Below are positions 1-9,239 of a stretch of DNA of 64,000 nucleotides, in pieces. The notes below the pieces were generated by a model. That model saw nothing but the letters and a program-made list of their open reading frames with translations. It was not told the DNA's origin and ran no database searches. Position 1 is the first letter of the stretch; every line of letters begins with the position of its first letter. Origin of the DNA: Alkalibacterium sp034520745 (GTDB taxonomy: Bacteria; Bacillota; Bacilli; Lactobacillales; Carnobacteriaceae_A); contig JAXHNF010000002.1 in assembly GCA_034520745.1 (NCBI GenBank), positions 1-64,000 on the forward strand, given 5' to 3'. Made by a program: the position numbers and the translations under genes.

Positions 1-3
1 CCT

Positions 4-416
4 TAAAGTTACTGGTTCAGTTATGCTAACGGGCTGGGATGGTCCGGGACGGGAAAGCTTTTTGCCCGCATCGATTCACCGACTAAAACAGTGAAAAAAT
101 ATGACTATGATGTAAAGACGAAGCAGGTTTCAAACGGAAGAATCCTGATCGACCTGACAGACGGCGGGACGCCGGATGGCTTGTGCGTGGATCCCTGTGA
201 TGACATCTGGGTGGCGGAATACCGGCGAGCGGTCGTGTCTGCAAGTGGGACTCCGAAACGGGCGAGAAGAATCTTCGAGATCCCGATGCCCGCGACGAAT
301 GTCACCTCCTGCTGCATCGGCGGCCAAGACAGCAACTATCTCTACATCACGACGGCACGCAGACCACGAAGATGATCGACCTGTCAGGCGGCCTTTTCAG
401 AGCCAGGATCAGATAG
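4..416 (+). pseudogene. SMP-30/gluconolactonase-family fragment, frameshifted
   Basis: The frame at 7-350 reads like the C-terminal half of an SMP-30/regucalcin beta-propeller (lactonase-type metal-dependent hydrolase): an NGLGWS element, then DGGTPDGLCVD and DDIWVAE, the usual metal-ligand neighbourhood, then NYLYITTA. An in-frame TAA lies at 4-6, and near 350 the frame changes so that the family's closing LSGGLFRARI is read in another frame, ending at 416. The N-terminal half lies left of the window. At least two disruptions make it a remnant or a badly sequenced gene. Family assignment is fairly safe; the substrate is unknown. Confidence 0.6.
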
Positions 417-467
417 AAAAAGAAGTGCACCGGGGGTACCCGACGGCACTACTAAAACGTATTCTGT

Positions 468-856
468 TTAAAACAGCGGCTTTGACGGCTTTTGTCAGAT
501 CTGCTGGGCTTTGACGGCCGCAGCTTCATGGAGCGCCCGTCGTTTTGCCCACCATATCGATAAGCACGGTAGCTTTCAAACGCCGGCATAGACCGCATCT
601 TCTTTTTCATAAACCACTACTTTGCGTGGCAGGAAGTAACCGACTTCAATCTGTTCCTCCAGGACTTCTTTCACCCGGTTAGGGTTACGGACGTAGGACT
701 GTAAAATTAGTGGCGAAGTCAAAGCCTTTGCCTTCGATTTTATTCTTCAGATTCACCTCGTACAGCACCAAATGACTGGTCCGTGATCGCCTGTTTCAGA
801 TTATCCAGTGTCTCCTGATATGAGTGTGAACTCTTTTCTTCAAATGCATAATTCAT
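468..856 (-). pseudogene. DUF302-domain protein, multiply frameshifted
   Basis: Reading the minus strand from an ATG at 856 (preceded by GGAGGAATT) gives MNYAFEEKSSHSYQETL, the usual start of small DUF302 proteins. Pieces in shifted frames then give KIEGKGFDFATNFTV, VKEVLEEQIEVGYFLP, KVVVYEKEDAVYAGV and ATVLIDMVG, all in family order. At least three frame changes are needed over about 130 codons. DUF302 proteins are about 130 residues and of unknown function. The reconstructed stop near 468 is approximate. It converges with the SMP-30 fragment, and both are broken, so this edge looks decayed or poorly sequenced. Confidence 0.6.
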
Positions 857-1046
857 GCTTGAATTCCTCCTATTGTTGAATAACTTACACTGTCGATTTT
901 CTCGCATATCGGGATGAAAAGCAACCGTTTTGCTTACAAAAAGTAAGATTTTTTCTCTATGTGTAAAATCGGTCTCAGGTCCCTGGTGTTTCAGGGTGTT
1001 TCATGATTAAATGAAGGCATAATAAATAAATAAAGGAGACAAGATT

Positions 1047-1246
1047 ATGGTAGCTGAAATCATGGATTATTTACCGATCATTATCCCGCTTCTGCTTTTG
1101 CAGCTGATACTGATGGTGACGGCACTGCTGCATCTGATCAGAAAACAAACAGCTAAATCAAACAATAATCTCATTATCGAGCACTGGTGATCATCTTTCT
1201 GGATCTGATCGGTACAATACTGCTATCCTGTAGAAGGAAAGAATGA
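1047..1246 (+). CDS. PLDNc-domain small membrane protein (YxlE-like), one frameshift
   Basis: ATG at 1047 follows AAAGGAGAC. The product starts MVAEIMDYLPIIIPLLLLQL, a hydrophobic segment, and the frame shifts near 1180 into ALVIIFLDLIGTILLSC followed by RRKE and a stop overlapping the next start. This two-helix layout ending in a charged tail matches the phospholipase D nuclease N-terminal (PLDNc) family, about 65 residues. In Bacillus subtilis yxlE sits directly before the ABC genes yxlF and yxlG, and the same order occurs here. No sigma/anti-sigma pair like sigY-yxlCD is present. Role inferred: membrane component or regulator of the ABC module. Confidence 0.6.
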
Positions 1247-2161
1247 TGGCGGTCCTGGAAGTCCGGCATCTGAGAAAGGCGTTTGGCGATCAGGTTGTTC
1301 TGGATGATGTTTCCTTCTCGGTCGAGAAGGGGTCAGTCTTTGGCTTTATCGGAAAAAACGGAACCGGTAAAACCACAACAATGAATATCGCTTTGGGCTT
1401 GTTGAAGGCTGAATCAGGTGAAGTCAAGGTGAACGGGGAAGGGGTGACTTACGGCGACACGAAGACGAACCGGTATGTCGGTTACCTTCCTGATGTGCCG
1501 GAATTTTACCCTTTTCTGACTGCCCGCGAATACATGCAGCTGAGTCTGGACGTCAGCGGTACAAAAGTAAAGGATGGGCAGCAGAAAATCACTGACCTGC
1601 TGGCGATGGTCGGACTGGAAGATACGAATAAACGGATAAGCAACTATTCACGCGGCATGAAGCAGCGCCTGGGGATCGCTCAGGCTCTGATCAATGATCC
1701 TCTTTTACTTATATGCGACGAACCCACGTCCGCCCTCGACCCGATCGGACGGAAACAGCTCCTGACTGTTCTGGAAAAGGTCAAAGAAAACGACCGTGAT
1801 CTTTTCGACCCATATACTCAGTGATGTGGAAGCAGTCTGTGATGAGGTCGCGATACTGGACAAAGGCAGGATTGTCAGGCAGGGAACGCTCCGTGAACTG
1901 AAAGGGCTGCTTTCCTCGCAGCGCTGGCGTGTCACACTTGAAACCCCGGAAGAAGCAGCCAGTGTCAAAGCCGCCTGTTTGGAAAGTGAGACGGTCTATA
2001 ATGTCCTCCAGCGCGGCAGATCCGTCGAAGGCGAAACGACGGATGCCAGGCAGGCGATACGATCGATAATGAAAGTGGTCACCGAGTTGTCTATCGTGCC
2101 CGAAAAGATCGAGAGAAAAGAACCGACAATGGAAGAAGTTTTTCTGGAGGCGATCAAGTGA
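1243..2161 (+). CDS. ABC transporter ATP-binding protein (YxlF-like), one frameshift
   Basis: Cytoplasmic ATPase of an ABC-2 type transporter. Walker A GKNGTGKTT is near residue 38, the signature YSRGMKQRLG near 137 and Walker B LLICDEPTSALD near 157. Near 1795 the frame changes and continues with IFSTHILSDVEAVCDEVAIL (H-loop), then a C-terminal extension ending at 2161. Start ATGATG at 1243/1246 overlaps the stop of the PLDNc gene, and its own stop overlaps the GTG of the permease gene, so the three form an operon. Reconstructed length is about 305 residues, normal for the family. Substrate unknown; related pairs handle bacitracin-type export or membrane stress. Confidence 0.8.
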
Positions 2162-2925
2162 GAGGGACCCTGGCCTTTTTCAAAAAGGAAATCATTGAGC
2201 ACGCTAGAAATTATAAACTGTTCATCTTTTTTATCGTTTTTGCGGTCATCGGCATCATCAGCCCCCTGAGTGCGAAATTCCTGCCCGAGCTGCTGGAAAG
2301 TCTGATGGATGAGAACATCACCATTATCATCCAGGAACCGACACATGTCGATTCGTGGATCCAGTTTTTCTCGAACATCAATCAGATCGGTCTGGTGGTC
2401 ATGATCCTTGTTTTCAGTCCGGTGATGGCCCGAGAATATGAGAAAGGGACGCTGGTCCACATGGTCACGAAAGGGCTACCCAGGCTGTCCATTTATTCGG
2501 CCAAGCTGAGTGTCTTGTTTCTGAGCTGGACGGTTTTCTACTGGCTGAGTTTTGCTGTGACACTGGGTTACACGTTCTACTATTTTCCTGACAGCTCCAC
2601 GGACGGACTATTCCTGTCGACCTTCAGTCTTTACTTCTTCGGATTGATGCTCATGGCGCTGCTCTTGCTGTTTGCTGTTCTCTTTGAAAGTACCTTTGCC
2701 CCACTGCTGGCTGTAGCCGGTTTTGTAGGTCTGCTGTTCATTGGGGAACTGATCCCGACAGTTCAGGAATGGAGCCCGCTGCAGTTGAATGGGCGCAACA
2801 CCGAGTGGCTGATGGGCGCGGAGATGGACCGGGAAATCATCCAGAGTTTCGGCGTGACAGCCCTTCTGTTAGTCCTCTTTGTCGCTTTGGGCGGCATCTT
2901 GTTCAGGAAGAAAGCAATCAGCTAA
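2158..2925 (+). CDS. ABC-2 type transporter permease (YxlG-like)
   Basis: 255-residue membrane protein with about six hydrophobic segments (for example LFIFFIVFAVIGIISPLSAK near the N terminus and ALLLVLFVALGGILF at the end). GTG start overlaps the stop of the ATPase gene by four bases, showing translational coupling. The N terminus FFKKEIIEHARNYKLFIF is typical of ABC-2 permeases that lie behind a short cytoplasmic segment. It would form the membrane channel for the preceding ATPase. The operon ends in a strong terminator shared with the convergent gene. Frame intact. Exact substrate cannot be read from the sequence. Confidence 0.75.
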   Translation: MRGTLAFFKKEIIEHARNYKLFIFFIVFAVIGIISPLSAKFLPELLESLMDENITIIIQEPTHVDSWIQFFSNINQIGLVVMILVFSPVMAREYEKGTLVHMVTKGLPRLSIYSAKLSVLFLSWTVFYWLSFAVTLGYTFYYFPDSSTDGLFLSTFSLYFFGLMLMALLLLFAVLFESTFAPLLAVAGFVGLLFIGELIPTVQEWSPLQLNGRNTEWLMGAEMDREIIQSFGVTALLLVLFVALGGILFRKKAIS

Positions 2926-2940
2926 TAATTAATTAATGAG

Positions 2941-2985
2941 AAAAGAAGCGGGCATCTACGTTTGAAGTAGATACCCGCTTCTTTT
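2941..2985. terminator. Bidirectional rho-independent terminator
   Basis: A long near-perfect stem (GAAGCGGGCATCTAC pairing with GTAGATACCCGCTTC) with A-run on the left and T-run on the right sits between two convergent genes, so it can end transcripts from both sides. Confidence 0.85.
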
Positions 2986-2998
2986 CTTGTCCGGTGAA

Positions 2999-3502
2999 TC
3001 AGGTGAACTGAATATATATGTCGAGCCCGAAAGGAACGTCGTCTTCCACAACTGCCTCTTTGTCAGGGTCATAAGCCATATAAGGACCGCCTGTCACGTA
3101 AACGAAAGCGGTGAGCAAGTACTTGTCCTGATAAGACTGGACCGTACGGGCAGTCTCTTCCGGGAGAAATCCCAGAGTGATCCCTTCGACTTTAACGAGG
3201 GTCTTCCCTTTGTCCTTGTTGATGAAATCGACATTGACCGTCGTGATGTCCGCGTATTTAAAGGTCTGTCTGGATAAAGGAGTGAAATCGTCCTTCGTCT
3301 TTCCTGAGTAGAAATTTTTGAACGGATCTTCCTCAACCATTTTCTCAACGATCCTGTCGACGGTTTCTTCATCTGCTTTTAAATCCTTGTCAGTGATCTG
3401 CATTTCATGTTTCAGTATGTGCTGATTCGTGTCTTCCGTTTTGCCCGGTTCTTTATCAGTGGAATCGGATTTCCTGCTTTTAAAAAAATCAAATAGTCCC
3501 AT
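2999..3502 (-). CDS. Hypothetical cytoplasmic protein, 167 aa
   Basis: Start ATG at 3502 has a good AAGGAGA site. The product opens MGLFDFFKSRKSD, a short amphipathic start followed by a charged linker rich in K, D and E up to about residue 65, then a compact domain with TTVNVDFINKDKGKTLVKVE and ITLGFLPEETARTVQSY. The last pattern faintly recalls HIRAN-type domains (LG-L-P followed by a helix), but the similarity is too weak for a call. No signal peptide or membrane segment. It is monocistronic, ends at the shared terminator and faces the ABC module. No function assigned. Confidence 0.6.
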   Translation of the reverse strand: MGLFDFFKSRKSDSTDKEPGKTEDTNQHILKHEMQITDKDLKADEETVDRIVEKMVEEDPFKNFYSGKTKDDFTPLSRQTFKYADITTVNVDFINKDKGKTLVKVEGITLGFLPEETARTVQSYQDKYLLTAFVYVTGGPYMAYDPDKEAVVEDDVPFGLDIYIQFT

Positions 3503-3673
3503 GGTCAGTCTCCTTCTGATTTTGATTGCCTAATATAAGAATACTGAAAGTGCTTTATTTAGTCAATCGGCTCCGAGGAATAATCGAAGCACATCTGCAG
3601 GTCTTATCAGTTGACCTTCCCTCAAAGCAGTGACAGACTGTTAGTGCAGACAAATCAAAAGGAGGAACAGGGA

Positions 3674-4180
3674 ATGATCAAGACATACAGGATAAAGGAA
3701 AATCCCCCTTTCCCGAACAACCCGTTGCCGGTCATTTATTACGCGCATGCACTGGACGAGGTGCTTGAAACGTCTGATCCGGCTGGAAGCGTCAAAGACT
3801 TTTTCAGCGACAACGGCTACAGTAACAGTTGGGTGAACGGGATCCATGATTACCATCACTTCCATTCGAATACACATGAAGTGCTTGGATGCATAGCTGG
3901 AAGATCGACCGTGCAGCTAGGCGGTCCGGGAAAAGATGAATACCCATTGAATAAAGGGGATGTTGTTCCACTGCCGGCCGGTGTCGCCCACAAACTGACT
4001 GGATCCACCGATGACTTTAAGGTCGTCGGCGCTTATCCCAAAGGCACGGATTTTGATATGCAGCGGGGCGATGCAGACGACTATGAGACGATTCAGCAGA
4101 GAAGTTACGATGTTCTGATCCCGCCGACAGATCCAGTGACCAGGTCTGACGGACCCGTTCAAGAATACTGGAAATTGTAA
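3674..4180 (+). CDS. Cupin-domain protein (YjlB-like)
   Basis: ATG at 3674 is chosen because AAAGGAGGAACAG lies just upstream; an earlier in-frame start at 3611 lacks a site. The 168-residue product is one cupin barrel: motif 1 HYHHFHSNTHEVLG near residue 58 supplies histidine and glutamate metal ligands, and motif 2 GDVVPLPAGVAHKL near 95 supplies the last histidine. Length and order match Bacillus YjlB. Cupins of this type bind a divalent metal; the reaction is unknown. It stands alone with its own terminator. Frame intact. Confidence 0.75.
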   Translation: MIKTYRIKENPPFPNNPLPVIYYAHALDEVLETSDPAGSVKDFFSDNGYSNSWVNGIHDYHHFHSNTHEVLGCIAGRSTVQLGGPGKDEYPLNKGDVVPLPAGVAHKLTGSTDDFKVVGAYPKGTDFDMQRGDADDYETIQQRSYDVLIPPTDPVTRSDGPVQEYWKL

Positions 4181-4194
4181 AATAAGAAGATAAT

Positions 4195-4221
4195 AGCTGG
4201 AGCTCAGGCTCCGGCTTTTTT
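4195..4221 (+). terminator. Rho-independent terminator after cupin gene
   Basis: AGCTGGAGC, a three-base loop, GCTCCGGCT and a T-run lie 15 bases after the cupin stop. Confidence 0.85.
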
Positions 4222-4317
4222 GTTGCCGATTTATGGAACGGTTACATATAAGATTTCCTTATACATGATATAATAATAAACAGTTAGACATCCGGTGCAT
4301 ATGCCTATATTATTGAC

Positions 4318-4332
4318 TTGTAAGCGATTACC
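4318..4332 (+). promoter_or_regulatory. cre-like site (CcpA) before the 3-hydroxybutyrate cluster
   Basis: TTGTAAGCGATTACC fits the catabolite-responsive element WTGNAANCGNWNNCW at 14 of 15 positions. A second partial copy (CGTAAGCGTTTTG) follows at once. It lies about 75 bases before the thiolase start, so CcpA repression of the cluster by preferred sugars is likely. Site inferred from consensus only. Confidence 0.55.
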
Positions 4333-4405
4333 GTAAGCGTTTTGAATTTTGCGGTTGTAGTGTTAGAAGTTAAATCAGATTATATATTATTATCGGAGGC
4401 GTACC

Positions 4406-5576
4406 ATGAGAGAAGTAGTTATTGTTGAAGCGGCGCGGAACACCATTGGGTCTCACGGCGGAGCACTGAAAGACGTTTCTGCCGTCGATTTAGGCGTGGC
4501 TGTGGTCAAGGGAGCGATGGAACGAGCCAAACTGGATCCGGCTGGCATCAACGAGCTGGATGTCGGGAATATCCTAATGCAGGATTGGGGCAGAACGTGG
4601 CGAGACAAGTGGCGATCTATTCCGGCATACCCAAGGAAGTGCCTTCATTCGCATTGAATAAATTATGCGGTTCGGGCCTCGAAGCGGTGGCTCTTCCAGC
4701 TCAAGCCATTATGGTCGGAGATGCCGACGTCATCATTGCCGGTGGAACCGACATGAGCAATGCGGCACACGTCATGGAAGGCGCACGCTGGGGCAAGCGT
4801 ATGGGAGACATGAAAGTCGTCGACACCATGCTCGAAGACGGTCTGATCGATGCCTTCAACGATTACCATATGGGCATCACTGCTGAAAATATCAACGACA
4901 AATATGGTTTCACCAGAGAAAAGAGCAGATAAATTCGCTGAAACAAGCCAGAACAGAGCAGAAGAAGCGATAAAAGCCGAAGAATTAGAGATCGAGTCAG
5001 GTACAACGAACATCCCTCAGCGCCGCGGAGAGCCAATCGTCGTCGATACTGAATACCCAAGGTTCGGGACGACCTTTGAAAAGCTGCAGCGTTGCGCCCG
5101 GCCTTTAAAAAAGATGGTTCCGTTACAGCGGGTAACGCATCAGGCATCAACGACGGTGCAGCTGCCTTGATCCTGATGAGCAGAGAGAAAGCGGAAGAAC
5201 TGGGGATGACACCGCTCATCAGGCTGACAGCTTATGCAAGTGCAGGAGTCAGCCCTGAAATCATGGGTTGTGGACCGATCCCGGCAACGCAGAAAGTGCT
5301 GAAGAAAGCGGATCTGAAAGTCGAAGATCTGGACCTGATCGAAGCGAACAAAGCCTTTCCGCTCAGTCACTGAGTGTTGTGAAGGACTTGAACTTGAATA
5401 CAGATATCGTGAACGTCAACGGTGGAGCAATCGCTTTGGGTCACCCGATTGGCGCAAGCGGCGCACGCATCCTGGTCACGCTGATTCATGAAATGATGAA
5501 ACGGGATTCCAAAAAAGGTCTGGCAACATTATGTATAGGCGGCGGAATGGGTATCGCTGTCACAGTCGAACGATAG
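4406..5576 (+). CDS. Acetyl-CoA acetyltransferase (thiolase), about four frameshifts
   Basis: Condenses or cleaves acetoacetyl-CoA with CoA to give two acetyl-CoA. The N terminus REVVIVEAARNTIGSHGG starts at ATG 4406 behind CGGAGGCG. The nucleophilic cysteine is in LNKLCGSGLEAV, the catalytic histidine in GGAIALGHPIGASGAR and the second cysteine in LCIGGGMG near the end. The frame changes near 4590, 4925, 5090 and 5360; joining the pieces gives about 390 residues, the usual thiolase length. All catalytic residues survive. It is first in the cluster with the CoA-transferase, dehydrogenase and permease genes, as the last step of 3-hydroxybutyrate breakdown. Disruption may be sequencing error. 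Confidence 0.8.
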
Positions 5577-5586
5577 GAGGAAAGAG

Positions 5587-6243
5587 ATGGACAAGGTAAT
5601 AGGAATCGATGAAGCGATCAAGGACGTCAGAGACGGTGATACACTGATGATCGGCGGCTTTATGGCCAACGGTGCCCCTGAAAAACTGATCGATGCACTC
5701 ATTGAAAAAGGCATCAAGGACATCACACTGATCAGTACAGATACAGGGCTGATCACAACGGGGTCAGGAAAGCTGATCGCGAAGAAACTGGTGAAGAAAC
5801 TGTATGCTTCACATATCGGAACAAACAAGGAAACGGGTCGCCAGATGAATGAAGGGGAAACGGACGTTGAACTCGTTCCTCAGGCACGCTCGGTCGAACG
5901 CATCCGCGCCGGCGGTTATGGTCTCGGTGGTATCCTGACGAGTACTGGCTTAGGGCGCAGCTCGTTGAAGATGGCAAACAGAGAGTGACAGTAGATGGTG
6001 AAGATTATCTGCTGGAAAAACCACTGAAAGCTGATTTTGCGCTCATTCATGCGGCGAAAGCGGACCGCAACGGGAATCTGGTGTATAAAGGCTCGACCAA
6101 TAATTTCAATAATGTCATGACGGCAGCCGCAGACGTGACGATCGTCGAAGCGGACGAAGTCGTCGAAAACGGCGAGATCGATCCGAACTTCGTGCACACA
6201 CCTGGCGTATTCGTGAATCATGTCGTCGATGGAGGTGCTATCA
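5587..6243 (+). CDS. 3-oxoacid/acetoacetate CoA-transferase subunit A, one frameshift
   Basis: Starts MDKVIGIDEAIKDVRDGD behind AGGAGGAAAGAG, ten bases after the thiolase stop. GDTLMIGGFMANGAPEKLID is the glycine-rich alpha-subunit CoA-transferase motif. Near 5955 one G appears to be missing; the frame then continues AQLVEDGKQRVTVDGEDYLL. The C-terminal part runs, without a stop, straight into the beta subunit (see the next entry). Subunit A binds CoA ester substrates together with subunit B; the pair moves CoA between succinyl- or acetyl-CoA and acetoacetate. The end given is the position of the probable subunit B start. Confidence 0.75.
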
Positions 6244-6905
6244 ATGGATCAACCTGGAAAGTGCAGGAATTTATTGCCAAACGTGTGGCGAAGGAACTGG
6301 AGCACGGCCTAGTTGTTAACCTGGGCATCGGCCTGCCGACAAAAGTGGCCAATTATGTACCCGAAGGCATTGAAGTGATTTTCCAGTCTGAGAACGGGTT
6401 CGTCGGTCTGGGACCGACACCGACTGAAGAAAATCTGGATCCCAACATCGTCAATGCGGGCGGGATACCGGTTTCGATCAAGCCGGGCGGGGCATTCTTC
6501 GATTCCTCAACATCCTTCGGCATCATCCGCGGCGGACACGTGGATTTGACCGTTCTGGGCGCTCTGCAGGTGGATGAAAAAGGAAACATCGCGAACTACA
6601 TGATCCCTGGCAAACTCGTTCCAGGCATGGGCGGTGCGATGGACCTTCTGAACGGAGCAAAAAAAGTGATCGTCGCCATGCAGCATACAGCTAAAGGCAA
6701 CCACAAGATACTGGAAGAATGTAACCTTCCGCTGACTGCTCAAGGCGCAGTGGACCGGATCATCACTGAGATGGGCGTTATCAAAGTGACGACTGAAGGA
6801 CTGGTATTGACTGAAATCAACCCTGAGTACACGGTCGAAGAGGTGCAGGATGCGACCGGTGCCAAGCTTTATGTGGATAAAGAATTAAGAAAAATGGAAG
6901 TTTAA
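6244..6905 (+). CDS. 3-oxoacid/acetoacetate CoA-transferase subunit B
   Basis: Catalytic beta subunit of the class I CoA-transferase. The active-site glutamate is in FQSENGFVGLG, and GIGLPTKVANYVP and GGHVDLTVLGALQVD are family landmarks; the product is about 220 residues. The frame is open through the boundary with subunit A. However, GGAGGTG followed by ATG at 6244, in a different frame, looks like the natural start of B, with one indel between 6246 and 6258 needed to join it to the WKVQEFIAKRVAKEL frame. So it is either a true A-B fusion or an indel artefact. Ends 16 bases before the dehydrogenase leader. Confidence 0.75.
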
Positions 6906-6936
6906 AAACTAAAAATTATAAATGGAGGAATCAGAC

Positions 6937-7712
6937 ATGGTAGAAGGAAAAGTTGTTTTCATTACAGGTGCAGCAAGCGGGATCGGACATGCAATCGGAC
7001 TGGAGTTTCTGGAGAAGGGCGCGAAAGTTGTTTTCACTGACGTTAACGAAGAAAAACTGAACGAAGTTGTCAAAGGTCTGCAGGACGAGGGCAAAGACTG
7101 CATAGGCATCAAAGTGGATGTGACGAATGAAGAAGACATCAAGAAAGGTTTTGACAAAACGATCGAGAAATACGGTCGTCTGGATGTGTTACTTAACAAT
7201 GCCGGCTTGCAGCATGTTTCACCGCTCGAAGACTTCCCGACAGAAAAATTCGAATTCATGATCAAAGTGATGCTGACTGCTCCGTTCATGGCAACCAAAC
7301 ATGCGATGCCGATCATGAAGAAACAGAAATTCGGACGTATCCTTAACATGGCTTCGATCAACGGCCTGATCGGTTTTGCCGGAAAATCAGCGTATAACAG
7401 TGCCAAACACGGTGTCATCGGCTTGACAAAAGTTACAGCACTGGAAGGTGCTCAGCACGGCATCACAGCCAATGCTATCTGTCCGGGCTACGTCGATACG
7501 CCGCTTGTTCGCGGACAACTGGGTGACTTGGCTAAAACACGCAATGTACCTCTGGAAAGTGTCCTGGAAGATGTCATTTATCCACTGGTTCCTCAGAAAC
7601 GCCTGCTTGATGTATCTGAGATCGCCAACCTCGCATTGTTCCTTTCGAGCGACGAGGCAAAAGGCATAACAGGCCAGGCATCGTTCTTGACGGCGGCTAC
7701 ACTGTTCAGTAA
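6937..7712 (+). CDS. 3-hydroxybutyrate dehydrogenase (SDR family), C-terminal frameshift
   Basis: Oxidises D-3-hydroxybutyrate to acetoacetate with NAD. ATG at 6937 is preferred over 6922 because GGAGG lies between them. The classical SDR signature is clear: GAASGIG nucleotide loop, NNAG, catalytic serine in MASINGL and YNSAKHG. Near 7679 one base seems lost: the conserved ending continues in another frame as IVLDGGYTVQ and stops at 7712, whereas the uncorrected frame runs to 7719 with an abnormal tail. Corrected length is about 258 residues, as usual for the family. The neighbours (CoA-transferase, thiolase, permease) support the hydroxybutyrate assignment over other SDR roles. Confidence 0.8.
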
Positions 7713-7736
7713 TTACTGATTTCAAAATCAGGGAAA

Positions 7737-7767
7737 CGGCAGAAATGGTTCAAATCTGTTTCTGCCG
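7737..7767 (+). terminator. Intercistronic hairpin, possible attenuator
   Basis: CGGCAGAAA pairs with TTTCTGCCG across a 13-base loop between the dehydrogenase and permease genes. The following T-run is broken (ATATTTCC), so it may reduce read-through or stabilise mRNA ends rather than fully stop transcription. Confidence 0.4.
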
Positions 7768-7860
7768 ATATTTCCTTGTTAAAAAAAGCAAAGATCAAAA
7801 GGTATAGGGAATGCCTACAGAATCAAATGTGTACTTATCAGATAAAAGGAGTGACAAAAA

Positions 7861-9156
7861 GTGGAAGTATTAGGTATTATAATCGGGTTAATTATATTGA
7901 TGGGTCTGGCGTATCTGGGCTATTCGATCATCTGGGTCGCGCCGCTGGCTGCCGGGTTCGTCGCCTGGACAGGCGGTCTGGATCTGTTAGAAGCATATAC
8001 AGGGGTTTACATGTCCGGGCTCGTCGGGTTCCTTCAGACATGGTTCCCGGTATTCATGCTCAGTTCCATCTTCGGTAAATTGATGGAAGATACAGGGATG
8101 GCACGTTCAGTCGCATTGACTCTTTCAAAAGTATTGGGAGAAAAAAGAGCGATTTTGGGTGTGTTCCTGTCTGCAGCCGTCCTGACTTATGGCGGAATCA
8201 GTCTGTTCGTTGTGGTATTTGCGGTTTATCCGCTGGCATTGTCCTTATTCAGACAGGCGAATCTGCCAAGACGTCTGATACCGGCAACCATTGCTTTGGG
8301 TGCGTTCACCTTTACAATGACAGCTCTGCCGGGAACACCTCAGATTCAGAACTTGATTCCTATGACTTATTTCTTCACAACACCAACAGCCGCACCGATC
8401 ATGGGTATTGCCGCAGCGCTAGTAATGGCTTTCGGCGGTTATTTCTACTTGATGTGGAGACAGAAGCAGCTCGTAAATAAGGGCGAACTGTTTGATGAAC
8501 CGAAAGACAATACCGTGGTTGAAGTAACAGACGAAACACCAAACGTGTTTCTTTCATTGATTCCGCTTCTTTCTGTACTCATTACGCTGAATTTACTAGA
8601 GTGGAACATTGTTGTGTCGTTATTGGCTGGTATCATTCTAATTCTTCTTTTAAGCCTGCCGAGAATCAGACATATTGGCGTAACGAGTTCGGTCAATGCC
8701 GGAGCTAAAGGTTCCGTGACAGCTATCTTGAATACCAGTGCCGCTGTTGGTTTCGGTACAACTGTTCAGGCAGTTCCAGGATTTGCGGTCCTGACGTCTG
8801 CTCTGATGTCTATCCCGGGCAATCCGCTTGTATCGCTCTCTGTTGCGATCAACCTGCTGGCCGGTGCCACTGGATCTGCTTCAGGTGGTATGGGGATCGC
8901 CTTGGAAGCACTGGGTGAACAGTACTACAACCTGTCACAGACTTCTGGGATCTCACCTGAAGCGTTCCATAGAGTCGCTTCGATCTCATCCGGCGGTTTG
9001 GATGTTCTGCCGCATAACGGTGCTGTATTGACGCTGCTGACGATCACCGGACTGACACACAAAGACAGTTACCTGGACATTGCAGTCGTAGCGATCGTCA
9101 TTCCAGTACTTTCTGTCGTAGTAGCAATCATCCTGGCTTCAATGGGCTTGTATTAA
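7861..9156 (+). CDS. GntP-family permease, probable 3-hydroxybutyrate transporter
   Basis: 431-residue integral membrane protein with about 11-12 hydrophobic segments and intact frame. GTG at 7861 follows AAAGGAGTG. Landmarks of the GntP/gluconate family are AVLTYGGISLFVVVFAVYP, the ALPGTPQIQNLIPM region and, near the C terminus, GATGSASGGMGIA and SSGGLDVLPHNGAVLTLL. The family moves sugar acids or short hydroxy acids with protons. Its place after the 3-hydroxybutyrate dehydrogenase suggests uptake of 3-hydroxybutyrate. Gluconate is less likely, since no gluconate kinase is nearby. Confidence 0.75.
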   Translation: MEVLGIIIGLIILMGLAYLGYSIIWVAPLAAGFVAWTGGLDLLEAYTGVYMSGLVGFLQTWFPVFMLSSIFGKLMEDTGMARSVALTLSKVLGEKRAILGVFLSAAVLTYGGISLFVVVFAVYPLALSLFRQANLPRRLIPATIALGAFTFTMTALPGTPQIQNLIPMTYFFTTPTAAPIMGIAAALVMAFGGYFYLMWRQKQLVNKGELFDEPKDNTVVEVTDETPNVFLSLIPLLSVLITLNLLEWNIVVSLLAGIILILLLSLPRIRHIGVTSSVNAGAKGSVTAILNTSAAVGFGTTVQAVPGFAVLTSALMSIPGNPLVSLSVAINLLAGATGSASGGMGIALEALGEQYYNLSQTSGISPEAFHRVASISSGGLDVLPHNGAVLTLLTITGLTHKDSYLDIAVVAIVIPVLSVVVAIILASMGLY

Positions 9157-9192
9157 AAAGCAGTTACTCAGGACGATACAATGTAATCTGTA

Positions 9193-9233
9193 ACGAGAGG
9201 CGCATGCTTAAGCATGCATCTCTCGTTTTTTTT
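9193..9233 (+). terminator. Strong rho-independent terminator
   Basis: ACGAGAGGCGCATGCT and AGCATGCATCTCTCGT form a 16-pair stem followed by eight T. It ends the hydroxybutyrate cluster just before the repeat array. Confidence 0.9.
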
Positions 9234-9239
9234 GCTGCT

